DNA of 15,328 bases from an uncultured Desulfovibrio sp. (lineage in GTDB: Bacteria; Desulfobacterota; Desulfovibrionia; Desulfovibrionales; Desulfovibrionaceae). The stretch spans positions 1 through 15,328 of the forward strand of contig CAJUMQ010000036.1 of the NCBI GenBank assembly GCA_910587035.1, given 5' to 3'. A program made the position numbers and the translations under genes. Every line of letters begins with the position of its first letter. The first letter of the stretch is position 1. Below are positions 6,182-15,276 of the stretch, piece after piece. The notes below the pieces were generated by a model. That model was given only the letters and a program-made list of their open reading frames with translations. It was not told the DNA's origin and did no database searches.

Positions 6182-6207
6182 CATATAGACCTGTCACGTG
6201 ACGGCAA
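6182..6207 (-). promoter_or_regulatory. 26-base CACGTG motif, copy 3 (inverted)
   Basis: The reverse complement of this stretch matches the motif at 315-340 and 364-389 in 25 of 26 bases (the change is at 6187). The palindrome GTCACGTGAC lies at 6193-6202. Its last AA is the start of the AAGGAG ribosome-binding site (6206-6211) of the next gene. The orientation is opposite to copies 1 and 2, so if the motif were a directional promoter it would fire against the gp14-like gene; a symmetric operator fits the arrangement better. Confidence 0.45.
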
Positions 6208-6222
6208 GGAGAGTGTGGGGGG

Positions 6223-8475
6223 ATGTTAAAGGGCATATCTGTGCAGCATGCGTACAGGCGGCAGGCTGGATCTGTGGGTCTGGGTTTGCCTGGGGTGGCG
6301 CAAGTTCCGGGGGTGGCGTCTGGTGCGATGGCTGGCAATGGAGCGGGCAGCCGGCTATTGGATGTGGCTGCCAGGGCGGGGTCTGACCTGGTGGGGGTAT
6401 TGGCCAGGGAGTACAGGGCGGACCAGACAGCGGCCATTGACGAGGTATTGCTGGGGGTTGACCGGGAGTTTGAGAACTGGAAGCGGGAATACAGGGAGAA
6501 GAACCGGGGCGCGCTGGCTGGCAATGCGGCGGCGGATTTTGCTGGCAGATACGAGGAGCTGGCGAAGGAGGCTCTGGAGAAGTACGGGCATGGCGATGAG
6601 GTGTTTCATGATGCCTTGCGTGGTCGGCTGGCCAGTCATGGTTTCGTGGCCCTGAGGGATGGCGGGGCGTATCAGGGCAGGGAGGTGGAGAGCTGGAGGA
6701 AGAGCCAGCTTGAGGGTCAGATGGCGGCATTTGCGGGGATGATTGGGGAGAATCCGCTGGACTATGACGCCATAGACTTTGAGAAGAGGCAGCTGCTGGA
6801 TGCGTGGCGCCTGAAGAATCCGGGGCTGGACCCGGGCAGGTTCGCGTCCGAGCTGGAGCATATGACGGCCAGGAGCCGCATGGAGGCCCTGCTGGCAAAT
6901 CCGGATACGGCTGGCTATGCGGGGCAGCTGCTGGGTGTGGACCAGGGGCGGATGGAATACAGGGCGGACCCTGCTGGCAGGAGCGGGCCAAAGCCGGGGA
7001 GCAAGTCGGAGAAGGCCCTGGCCAGGAACAATTTCGGCTTTGTGAAGGATGCGGCCGGCGGCTTTGCCAGCTATGGCAGCAGGATTGAGGGCCTGGCGGC
7101 CATAGGCGAGAGGTTTGTCAGATATGGTGAGCATCCGGAGAAGAACTGGACTGCTGGCACAATCCGGGAGGCTCTCAATATCTATGCGCCAAAGTCTGAC
7201 GGCAATGATGTCGAGGCCTATGTGGCCCATGTGGAGCAGCTGACAGGCATTGATGGCAATGCCAGGGTGAGTTTCCGGCATGCGCCGACACTGGCGGCCA
7301 TCATTGCGGCAGTGCCGCGGCATGAGCATGGCAATTTTGTGAGGATAGAGCCATCCGAGGCTCTGGCCGCTGCCGAGCTGGCCATAGCCAGACAGTCCGG
7401 CGGCGGGGGTTTGCGGCCGGAGGAGCTGGCCCATTTCCGGGGTCTGGCGCAAAAAAGGATACAGGCCGCGCGGGAGGCCGAGACTCTGGAACAGGTTTCG
7501 GACCTGCTGGCCAGGACAGAAGACCTTGGCGCCGCGGAGCGGACTGCCAGGCTTTATGAGCATGTGGCAGCCATGGGGGATGGGGCTGCGGCCAGAATGG
7601 CCCTGCAGGAGGGCCTGCGCCAGATCAGGTTTGACACGGACCGCAAAAATGCCCAGGACCTGGCAGCTGCGGAGCAGCTTCTGGCCGGCATGGAGTCCAT
7701 GAACCCGCTGCAGGCATCGATATATCTGCGCAAATCGGCGGCCAGCCCCGGAGCTGTGGCCATTGCCAGAAAGAAATTTTTCGCCGCGGAGCTGAAGGAG
7801 AGCCCGGAAAACCGCGGCTGGACCGATGAGGCCAGAAAGCTGATTGACCAGGGCAGGCTGCAGTCCATGGAGGAGAGGGAAATGTTCGCCCTGGAGCATT
7901 CCCTGACCACAGCCCAGACCAGGGACATAAGGGAATATGGCGGCAAGCTGGGCCAGCTTTCGCGCAGGAGCATAGTCAATGCCCTGGCAGCCACAGGCTA
8001 TCATGGCAAGGTGCCACCGGACCTGTACGAAATGGTGAAAAGGGCCTTGCCGGATGGCAGGGAGCCTGGCAAGGCGGAGCTTGAAGACTGCCTGCGCAAC
8101 CTGTTCACAGAGGGCAAAATAGCCAGGGATGATGCCAGGCTCATTGACGCCATGCGCGCGGACAGCGTGGACAGCTGGCTGCCTGTGGTGAAATACGATG
8201 AGGAGGCCCTGCTCAACCAGGAACTTTCCGCCCTGGGCAAGGCGCAGACGCCGAAAAACCGCATCCTGCTGAAAAAGATCAGGACAGGCGCGGCCAGCGA
8301 TGGCGCCTGGGACGTGGCCATGCCCCTGCCTGGCCGCAGGGGGCAGGTGGCGCCGCCAAGGGACAGCAAACTGGACCGGTACAGGAACCTAACCAGAGCG
8401 GCCATTGCCAAAGGCGACAGTATGGAGGGCTATCATGAGCGGGCAGAGGATCAATCCGAACAATACAGATGGTGA
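6223..8475 (+). CDS. Internal virion protein in the T7 gp15 position, with an embedded P5-type virion domain
   Basis: The length of 750 residues is close to T7 gp15 (747), an internal core protein ejected into the cell at infection. Most of it is predicted helix. Residues 268-372 stand out: RNNFG (268-272), GGFASYGSRIEGLAAIGERF (279-298), TIREALNIYAPKSDGND (313-329), VEAYVAHVEQLTG (330-342), and AAVPRHEHGNF (362-372). The order matches the phage domain often called structural protein P5, whose pattern is R-N-N-P-G-N, F-x-x-x-x-x-G-x-R-A, T-I-x-x-I-I-x-x-W-A-P, N-D-T-x-A-Y-V, A-I-x-x-H-E-N-G, with N-P-G replaced by N-F-G. The start is ATG 6223; AAGGAG lies at 6206-6211 (11-base gap, rather long) and a six-G run touches the ATG. 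Early codons are G/T-ending: by hand count only 7 of the first 60 end in C. The gene overlaps the next by 41 bases. Confidence 0.78.
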   Translation: MLKGISVQHAYRRQAGSVGLGLPGVAQVPGVASGAMAGNGAGSRLLDVAARAGSDLVGVLAREYRADQTAAIDEVLLGVDREFENWKREYREKNRGALAGNAAADFAGRYEELAKEALEKYGHGDEVFHDALRGRLASHGFVALRDGGAYQGREVESWRKSQLEGQMAAFAGMIGENPLDYDAIDFEKRQLLDAWRLKNPGLDPGRFASELEHMTARSRMEALLANPDTAGYAGQLLGVDQGRMEYRADPAGRSGPKPGSKSEKALARNNFGFVKDAAGGFASYGSRIEGLAAIGERFVRYGEHPEKNWTAGTIREALNIYAPKSDGNDVEAYVAHVEQLTGIDGNARVSFRHAPTLAAIIAAVPRHEHGNFVRIEPSEALAAAELAIARQSGGGGLRPEELAHFRGLAQKRIQAAREAETLEQVSDLLARTEDLGAAERTARLYEHVAAMGDGAAARMALQEGLRQIRFDTDRKNAQDLAAAEQLLAGMESMNPLQASIYLRKSAASPGAVAIARKKFFAAELKESPENRGWTDEARKLIDQGRLQSMEEREMFALEHSLTTAQTRDIREYGGKLGQLSRRSIVNALAATGYHGKVPPDLYEMVKRALPDGREPGKAELEDCLRNLFTEGKIARDDARLIDAMRADSVDSWLPVVKYDEEALLNQELSALGKAQTPKNRILLKKIRTGAASDGAWDVAMPLPGRRGQVAPPRDSKLDRYRNLTRAAIAKGDSMEGYHERAEDQSEQYRW
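8424..8428 (+). promoter_or_regulatory. Ribosome-binding site deciding the start at 8435
   Basis: GGAGG at 8424-8428 lies 6 bases before ATG 8435. The frame is open back to TTG 8405, which has no such site. The signal sits inside the end of the upstream gene, so translation of the two is probably coupled. Confidence 0.75.
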
Positions 8476-11400
8476 CATCCGGGGGGATGAGTTCCAGAAT
8501 ATGGACGCCGGCATTGTGGACGCCGGCCTGGAGCCTGAAGACCCGGATCCCCGGGCGGCGCTTTTGCCGCAGGACATGCTGGAGGCCGGGTTTACCGATG
8601 AAGCTCCATTTGTCAGACTGGATCATGCCGCGCCGGACACATCGCCAGGCATGGGGCCGGAAAGCCAGGCCCCATTGCCGGACACTCAGCAGAACACACT
8701 GCCGGACTGGGCTGGCATTCAGGCTATGGCCCCGGAGGATCCGCCTTTCAGGCTGCCGGACTATTCCAGAGATATTTTTGAACCCGATGCCGATTTTCCC
8801 CTGCTGCCGGACCCGGAGGACCCGGACCGCCAGCTGCTGATTGACGCCATCACCAGCCAGTATCTGGACGAGATGGAGGATGCCGCGCCGGATGCGGCGC
8901 CGGACATGGGCCCTGAGGAGCTGCCCGCTGGCCTGCCGGACCATCTCCCTGGCCGGAATGCGGGGAATCCGGAGAAGGAATCGCAACTTTCCGGAGATGT
9001 CGAGCCGGGCCGGCCCCTTCCATATCCCGCCCTGGAATCCGCCGATGATCCCGTCTCAGCCCGCCGTAATGCCCGCCTTGCACTGCTGGCAGCCGGCGAG
9101 ATGTCTCCGGAGCTAATCGCTGCCTCGGAGCGCACGGCCCAGAGCCTGGGCATTCCCGCAAGCCTGGCCTACAACAACAAAAAGGCGCAGGCGGAGGTTA
9201 CAGCCAGGCGGCTGGCCGAAAATCCCGATCTCAACCGCTGGGCCGGCCAGAGCGCCCGCAATGCCGCCATAGCCGCGGCCAATGCCGGCTGGGCTGGCAA
9301 TGTGGCCAGGGCCTTTGCCCCCTTCAGGCAGGGCGGAGCCCTGGATCTGGAGCTGGAGGACAGCCGCAGGGCCGCCCGCGATCTGGTGGCCCACATGCCG
9401 TCCCTGGCCAGAAACACGGCCTACAGCTTCTGGAATGGCCTGGTCTCCCTCTCCACCTCCCTCTGGTCCTCCATGTCATCCCTGGCCGAGCTTTTCACAG
9501 GCGACAGGTCGGAGATTTCGCGCTTTTTGCAGAAGCAGGTGGAGACAGGCAGGGACATGCAGGCCAGGCTGCCCGCTGACGCATCAGGCATTGAAAATTT
9601 CTGGTACGATGTGGTGGGCAACATTCCCCAGCTGGCTGGATCTGTAGGCATCGCGGCCAGCGGCCTGGGCGCCGGGCTGTCCCTGGCCACATCCACAGGC
9701 CTGTCCTCCCTGTTCATGGGAAACCACATTTACGGGCAATCCTATGACGAGTTGCGGGAGCGGGGCATCTCCGCCCGCAATGCGGCCTTTGCGGCCGCTG
9801 TCAACGCCTCCCTGCAGATCCCCATGGAAATGCTTTCCATTGGCCGCTTCACCAGCCTTTTTCTCAAGCCGCATCTGTCCCTGGCCCGCAGCATTGGCGA
9901 GGGCGCGGCCACGGAGTTCTTTACGGAGGCCATGCAAAAGGCTCCGGAATATGCCAGCCATGCCTGGGCGGAAAGCTCCCTGCATGCCGATGGCTTCATG
10001 GACCGCCTGGAATGGTTCGCCGACTATGTGACGGATCGCGAAAACTTCCTGCAGGCCACTGGCGAGGCCATTTACGAGGGGCTGGTGGGCGCGGCCCTGG
10101 GCGGAGGCATGGGCGCCATGCCCCATGTGGTGTCCAGACGCCGCCTTGCCGGGGAGAGGGAGGAGCTGCGGCAGAGGGAGGCTGCCATTGAGGCCGCCCT
10201 TGCCGATGCCCGCAATCTCTCCGCAGCCATGACTGCGCGGAAAATGCTGGACTCCGCCTTCAGCCAGGCCCAGCAGGCCCGCATCAGCTCCGGCGACAGG
10301 GGGCAGGCCATTGAGGTCATGGAAAACTCCCTGCCGGAGTCCGTGCGCCAGCTGTGGATCAGCGCCGGGGACATGCAGGGCCTGTTTCAGCGCCATGGCC
10401 GCCAGGCTGTGGAGTCCGCCCTGGGTCTGGATGCCCAGGCCGTGGATGCAGCCCTGCAGAACCAGTCGCCCCTAAAGGTGCGCACGGCCCTGGTGCTGTA
10501 TTCCGATGAAGCCCCGGAGGCCAGGGACGCCCTGCGCCTGGAGCCGGACGGACCCAGCCATGCCGAGGCCGGCGCCTTCAGCCCGGAGGGTCTGGCCCAG
10601 CGGGCCGCGGCCATGCTGGACGGGGACGCGGACGCCTACACTGACCGCGAGGATGTCAACCTGCGCGCCCGCGCAGCCTCCGCCCTTGTGCAGGCCAGGG
10701 CCGGGGCCAGAAGGGAGATGACCCGCATCAGAAAGGAGCTTGCCGCCACAGGCATGACCAGGGAGGAGGCCAGGGCGCATGGGGACTATATCCTTGCCCA
10801 TGCAATGGCCTTCTATCAAAACTATGGCATGGACCCGCAGGCCATGCTGTCGCGCCTGTTCAACTTCCAGGCTGGCGGCAAAAGCGATGCCGGCCACAGG
10901 GGCCAGGTGGCATTCAATCCAGATGGCACGGCCCTGATAACCCTGTTCAAGGGGGCGGACGTCTCCACAACCCTCCATGAGGCCTTCCATGTCTTCATTG
11001 ACAACCTGCGGGCCATTGCCGCCGATGACGGCTCAACAGCCCTGGAACGCTTCAATGGCAATATGGAAATGCTGCGCCGGGCCCTGCCCTGTGACGAAAT
11101 GGAGCAGGCCCATGCAAGGGCCATGGAGATTGTCGGCCAGGGCGCGGACCTCGGGGCCGCCACTTCAGAGATAGCGAGAACATTCCGCAGGATGGCCCGT
11201 CAGGCCAGGCAGGAGCAGGCCGAGGCCCTGGCCAGGGAGGAGGAGCAGCAGACAGAGGCGAAACAGGCCGATCATCCCAATGCCCCCAAAACTCCCTTTG
11301 AGCTGCTGACCGAGGCATCGGACAGCAGGCTGCTGGCCGAAAGCCGGAACCGCGCGGCCATGTCCTATGCCCGCATCGCCAATCTGGCTGCCCGCGCATC

Positions 11401-14400
11401 GAGGCATCTGGCCGGACTGGAACAGGCCAGGGCCGATTATGCCACCCTGGCCAGGGAGGCGAATTTCGATCCGGCCCATGCCACAGATGAGGATTACCGC
11501 CGTCTGCAGGAATACGGGGCCGCCAGGGCCGTGGCCTATCTTGCCGGCGGCAGGGCGCCATCCATGGGCCTTTCGGGCATGTTCCAGAGGATGTCCGGCT
11601 GGCTGGGCAATCTTTTTTCCGGAACGGAGCAGGGCCAGGTCTCGCCCGAGCTGGCTGCGGTTTTTGACAGGCTGCTGACAACCGAGAGGGAGCGGGCCGA
11701 GCTGTCCGCCTTTGACGCGGCCACGCAGCTGGAATTGCAGATGCTGGACGACAGCCCCTTCACCGAGGCCGAGCGCAAGAAACTTGCCTGGCAGCTGGAG
11801 CGCAACCGCCTTGAGGTTTACGAGATACTGCGGGGCGCGGCCAATGAGGAGGCGCCCATAGCCGGAGCATCGGACAATCCCCTGCTGGATGTGCTGGTGG
11901 CCGGCAATATCCGCAGATCAGACGCCATCTCCATGCTGGGCGTGGAGGATGTCAAAAAGATCGAAAAGGTCTGGCCTGATCTGTTCAAGGTGGACGGCGA
12001 GCCGGTGGAGGTCATAACCAGCCGCCATGAGGGAGTCTGGGAGGAGGGCGGCCTTGGCCTTTTCATGGATATTTACGAGCAGGTGCTGGGCAATGGCCTG
12101 GGCCCGCGCAAGGCCGCGTCCCTGCGCAACCGCGAGATGACAGCAGCCCGCCTGGCGGAGAAAAGGGCGCTGGTGCGGCAGAGACAGATGGATTTTTACA
12201 GCCAGCTTCTGACGCGCATTGACGAGGTTCTGGCCAGGAAGATTGCCGGCCTGGCCACAAAGGATAAAAAGCGGGTCCTGGACCTGGCCTTCATGGGCAC
12301 CACGCCCCAGAATGTCATTGACAGCATGGCCAGCCAGGAGATGCTGGACACCCCCATCGGCTCCATCAGCCAGGCGCAGTACAGGCAGAGGCTCAATAAA
12401 GCCCTGTCCGAGCGCGCCAAAGCCCTGGCGGATGGCGATGTTTTCAGGGCCCGCGATGAGCTCACCCGCGCCCGCATAGCCAGCAAATGCCTGGCCATGG
12501 CCTACGAAATCGAGGCCGCCGCCGGCTCCTTCTACCATCTGGCCGGCAAGGTGGCAGCGCAGATCAACAAATACCCGGAAAAGCATGTGGAGATACTGGC
12601 CCGCATATTCCAGACCTACAGCCTGCCGGCCATGCGCCAGACGCCAAACCCGCAGATCCAGTCCATGCTCATGTCCGAACTGGTGCAGGAAATCCAGCAG
12701 GAGGAGATGCCGGACGCTGTGGAGCCGGCCCTGGCCGGATGGGTGCTGCAGCTGGCCGATCCCCAGGGGCGGACAGTCTGGCCCCATGGCCGCGTCAACT
12801 GGCGCAATCTCTCCATGAACCAGCTCAGGGACCTTGAGGACGTGATCCGCCATATCACCCACCTGGGCCGCAATGAGAACAGCAGGGAGGCGGAGGCGGA
12901 AAAAGGCATAATCCGCAGGGCTGCCGATGAATGCGTGGCCCGCATGTCCACCCTGGCCGATCTCACCCATCGCAGAAGCAAAACTCTTGAGGACATGCGC
13001 CGCGTAAAAGAGTGCCTCTTCAGATCCGTGGACCTGCTCCGCTTCCAGTTTGCCAAGGCCGATGGCATGACCGACATCCTGGGCAGCGGCGGCCAGGGCC
13101 CCATGGGGGAAATTCTCAACGAAATCCAGAAGCAGGAGGGCGTGCGCCGCGGCCTGGTGGAGCGTTTTGTGGAGTCTGCCGGAGACAGCCTGCGCACCCT
13201 GGCCGATGCGGCCCGCCGCCTCAACAGGGAGCATGGCCGTTATCTGCGCGATGCGGGCGGCCATTATCTGCCAGTGCCAGAAGGCTATCGCAAGGCCTAC
13301 AATGTCCCTTCCTGGACGCCGGACATGCTGCTGGCCCTGGCCTTCAACCTGGGCAATGATTCCAATATCCAGAGGCTCAAGGCCGGTTATAAGGATCTCT
13401 CGCCGGAGGCCGTGGGCTATCTGCTGGGGGATGCAGTGGCCCTGCGCATGTTCAGGGACGCCTACATGCCGCGCGGCCACAATGGCCTGCTCACCAGCCG
13501 GGAATGGCAGGCCGTGCAGCAGGTCTGGGACTCCCTGGCCATGTTCTGGCCGGATACGGTGGCCACCCACCGCAAGCTGCTGGGCTTTTCGCCCACCCGC
13601 CTGCCCATTGATCCCCTGCGCGTCATCGGATCCGATGGCCAGGCCGTGGAACTTAAAGGCGGCTATTATCCGGTGCAGTATGACGGATCCATCAATGGCA
13701 GCGTGCGCCTGTGGACGGAAAAGGAGGACCTGCTGGCCCGCAATGACTCCATGCTGGGGTCCCCCCGCGCCCGCCGTAGCTTCACCAAAAGCCGCGCCGC
13801 CGGCGCCCCGGGCCTGCCCGTGCTGCTGTCCACGGAGATCATCGCCAATCATGTTTTTGACGCCACCACCTTCATTGCCCTGGCCCCCATCACCCGCCGC
13901 GCCTGGCGCATCACCCGCGTGCCGGAGTTCAGGCAGCAGTATGTCCGCGTCTATGGCCAGGAGGACTATGACGCCATCATGCCCAACCTGCGCGGCCTGG
14001 TGCTGCGGGAGCCGCCCACAAGGTTTGACGAGATGGTCAAGATGGCCGACAGGGTGCGCAAGTACCTTGTCCCCTGGGCCCTGGCCTGGAATATCAAGGT
14101 CGCGGCCATCCAGTTCACAGCCATATTTCCGGCCATGGGCGACATTGGCGCAAGGCCTGTTCTCAATGGCCTCATGCGCCTGGTCACCAGTCCGCGCCAG
14201 ACCATGAACGCCATCCGCGCCGCATCCCCGTACATGATGTCCCGCATTTACGCCATTGACCAGGATATCCAGGGCGCCCAGGAGATGCTGACGCCCAGGC
14301 CGCCGGCACGCCTGCGCATGGGCTCAAGGGAGATAAATTACGAAGAGCTGGTCAATGCCGGCATGCAGCCCATAGTCATGGTGGACATGGCCGCCACCTC

Positions 14401-15256
14401 AGCCATCTGGCTTGGCGCCTATGACAAATACTGCCGCGAGCATCAGGCCGCCCCGGCCCGTGGCGACATGTTCGCCCGGGATGAGAAACTCCACAGCGCC
14501 GCAGTCATGTATGCCGACAATGTGGTCAAAAACTCCAATCCGGATTTTGACAACTCCTCCCGCAGCGGCTTCCTGCGGGCCAGAAACGCCTTCCGCCTGG
14601 TCAATGCCTTCAGCTCCGCGGTCTCCCTCTTTGCCGCCCGCGGCCACTACATGCACATTGCCAGACGCCATGGCAAAATCTCCGGCTCCCGCCTGGCCAG
14701 ATTCTACGCCTATGACTACATCCTGCCCGGCGTCTCGATGTTCCTTTTCCTTGGCCTCATCCAGGGCTATTTCACAGGCGATGACGAGCCAAAGGACATC
14801 TGGCAGCTCATGTTCACCAGCCAGATGGACCAGTTCTCCATGCGTGTGCCAGTATTTGGCGGCATCGGCTCGCAGCTGGTGCAGTCTTTGCTGGGCATCA
14901 ACCAGGGCGGCCTGGCCCGCGGGCAGGCCTTCAATATCAACATCAACACCCCCATTGAACTGACTGCGGCCATAACCCGCCAGGTGGGCAAACTCTGGGG
15001 GGATGACAGGGACAGGATAAGCACCTGGCAGCAGCTGGAAAAACAGGACTTCCGGAAGGCCAGGGCCCTGGAGGACATGTGCCTGGGCGCCTGGCGCCTG
15101 GCCTCCTTCCTCTCCCGCATTCCCGTTGCCCGCATCACGGACAAGATCTGGAAGGGCGCCGAACAGTGGGAGGCCGGCCATGGCACCCCGCTGTCAACCG
15201 TCATTCCCAGATCCGGCAAAACCCCCGGAAAAAAGGACCCCATGCAGGAGCTTTGA
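8435..15256 (+). CDS. Giant internal virion (ejection) protein, T7 gp16 position, with HEAFH metallopeptidase-like domain
   Basis: The 2273-residue product is much longer than T7 gp16 (1318). Residues 1-190 are acidic, Pro/Asp-rich and contain an imperfect repeat (PDTSPGMGPE, PDAAPDMGPE, about 65-84 and 150-169). Trp/Ser and Gly/Ala-rich hydrophobic stretches (331-354, 396-437, 545-562) may touch membranes. Residues 835-855, ITLFKGADVSTTLHEAFHVF, contain HExxH (848-852), in the (T/R)-L-F-x-x-A-D-x-S-T-x-x-H-E context of the phage zincin-like (MPTase-PolyVal) proteins. A block from E1026 (EYGAARAVAYLAGGRAPS, WLGNLF, SPELAAVFDRLLTTE) resembles the segment that follows the motif in that family. 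An E/Q-rich helix lies between. Late blocks (NIKVAAIQFTAIFPAMGD, 1886-1903; SGFLRARNAFRLVNAFSSA from 2044; a membrane segment 2096-2113) look like the conserved C-terminal region of podovirus giant proteins. I see no lytic transglycosylase motif at the N-terminus. Catalysis is inferred. Confidence 0.85.
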   Translation: MSGQRINPNNTDGDIRGDEFQNMDAGIVDAGLEPEDPDPRAALLPQDMLEAGFTDEAPFVRLDHAAPDTSPGMGPESQAPLPDTQQNTLPDWAGIQAMAPEDPPFRLPDYSRDIFEPDADFPLLPDPEDPDRQLLIDAITSQYLDEMEDAAPDAAPDMGPEELPAGLPDHLPGRNAGNPEKESQLSGDVEPGRPLPYPALESADDPVSARRNARLALLAAGEMSPELIAASERTAQSLGIPASLAYNNKKAQAEVTARRLAENPDLNRWAGQSARNAAIAAANAGWAGNVARAFAPFRQGGALDLELEDSRRAARDLVAHMPSLARNTAYSFWNGLVSLSTSLWSSMSSLAELFTGDRSEISRFLQKQVETGRDMQARLPADASGIENFWYDVVGNIPQLAGSVGIAASGLGAGLSLATSTGLSSLFMGNHIYGQSYDELRERGISARNAAFAAAVNASLQIPMEMLSIGRFTSLFLKPHLSLARSIGEGAATEFFTEAMQKAPEYASHAWAESSLHADGFMDRLEWFADYVTDRENFLQATGEAIYEGLVGAALGGGMGAMPHVVSRRRLAGEREELRQREAAIEAALADARNLSAAMTARKMLDSAFSQAQQARISSGDRGQAIEVMENSLPESVRQLWISAGDMQGLFQRHGRQAVESALGLDAQAVDAALQNQSPLKVRTALVLYSDEAPEARDALRLEPDGPSHAEAGAFSPEGLAQRAAAMLDGDADAYTDREDVNLRARAASALVQARAGARREMTRIRKELAATGMTREEARAHGDYILAHAMAFYQNYGMDPQAMLSRLFNFQAGGKSDAGHRGQVAFNPDGTALITLFKGADVSTTLHEAFHVFIDNLRAIAADDGSTALERFNGNMEMLRRALPCDEMEQAHARAMEIVGQGADLGAATSEIARTFRRMARQARQEQAEALAREEEQQTEAKQADHPNAPKTPFELLTEASDSRLLAESRNRAAMSYARIANLAARASRHLAGLEQARADYATLAREANFDPAHATDEDYRRLQEYGAARAVAYLAGGRAPSMGLSGMFQRMSGWLGNLFSGTEQGQVSPELAAVFDRLLTTERERAELSAFDAATQLELQMLDDSPFTEAERKKLAWQLERNRLEVYEILRGAANEEAPIAGASDNPLLDVLVAGNIRRSDAISMLGVEDVKKIEKVWPDLFKVDGEPVEVITSRHEGVWEEGGLGLFMDIYEQVLGNGLGPRKAASLRNREMTAARLAEKRALVRQRQMDFYSQLLTRIDEVLARKIAGLATKDKKRVLDLAFMGTTPQNVIDSMASQEMLDTPIGSISQAQYRQRLNKALSERAKALADGDVFRARDELTRARIASKCLAMAYEIEAAAGSFYHLAGKVAAQINKYPEKHVEILARIFQTYSLPAMRQTPNPQIQSMLMSELVQEIQQEEMPDAVEPALAGWVLQLADPQGRTVWPHGRVNWRNLSMNQLRDLEDVIRHITHLGRNENSREAEAEKGIIRRAADECVARMSTLADLTHRRSKTLEDMRRVKECLFRSVDLLRFQFAKADGMTDILGSGGQGPMGEILNEIQKQEGVRRGLVERFVESAGDSLRTLADAARRLNREHGRYLRDAGGHYLPVPEGYRKAYNVPSWTPDMLLALAFNLGNDSNIQRLKAGYKDLSPEAVGYLLGDAVALRMFRDAYMPRGHNGLLTSREWQAVQQVWDSLAMFWPDTVATHRKLLGFSPTRLPIDPLRVIGSDGQAVELKGGYYPVQYDGSINGSVRLWTEKEDLLARNDSMLGSPRARRSFTKSRAAGAPGLPVLLSTEIIANHVFDATTFIALAPITRRAWRITRVPEFRQQYVRVYGQEDYDAIMPNLRGLVLREPPTRFDEMVKMADRVRKYLVPWALAWNIKVAAIQFTAIFPAMGDIGARPVLNGLMRLVTSPRQTMNAIRAASPYMMSRIYAIDQDIQGAQEMLTPRPPARLRMGSREINYEELVNAGMQPIVMVDMAATSAIWLGAYDKYCREHQAAPARGDMFARDEKLHSAAVMYADNVVKNSNPDFDNSSRSGFLRARNAFRLVNAFSSAVSLFAARGHYMHIARRHGKISGSRLARFYAYDYILPGVSMFLFLGLIQGYFTGDDEPKDIWQLMFTSQMDQFSMRVPVFGGIGSQLVQSLLGINQGGLARGQAFNININTPIELTAAITRQVGKLWGDDRDRISTWQQLEKQDFRKARALEDMCLGAWRLASFLSRIPVARITDKIWKGAEQWEAGHGTPLSTVIPRSGKTPGKKDPMQEL

Positions 15257-15258
15257 CG

Positions 15259-15276
15259 GCCCCGGCAAGGGGTTTT
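15259..15276 (+). terminator. Weak candidate terminator after the giant gene
   Basis: CCCC (15260-15263) and GGGG (15269-15272) can form a short stem with a five-base loop, followed at once by TTTT (15273-15276). The stem is only four to five base pairs, so this is a weak call. The rest of 15277-15328 shows nothing I can name. Confidence 0.25.

Noticed and set aside
6355..8004. Open frame of 549 codons on the minus strand
   Set aside because: It is antisense to the gp15-like gene, whose sense frame has recognisable domain blocks. The antisense peptide is rich in His, Gln, Pro and Leu with no family pattern.
11918..13852. Open frame of 644 codons on the minus strand
   Set aside because: It lies wholly inside the giant virion gene on the opposite strand. 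In G+C-rich DNA with few TTA, CTA and TCA words, long antisense frames arise by chance; its peptide is low-complexity Gly/Ala/His-rich with no recognisable motif.
13167..14207. Open frame of 346 codons on the plus strand in another frame of the giant gene
   Set aside because: The product is dominated by Trp, Pro, Cys, Ser and Ala, as expected for an off-frame reading of this codon usage, and the in-frame protein continues without a break.
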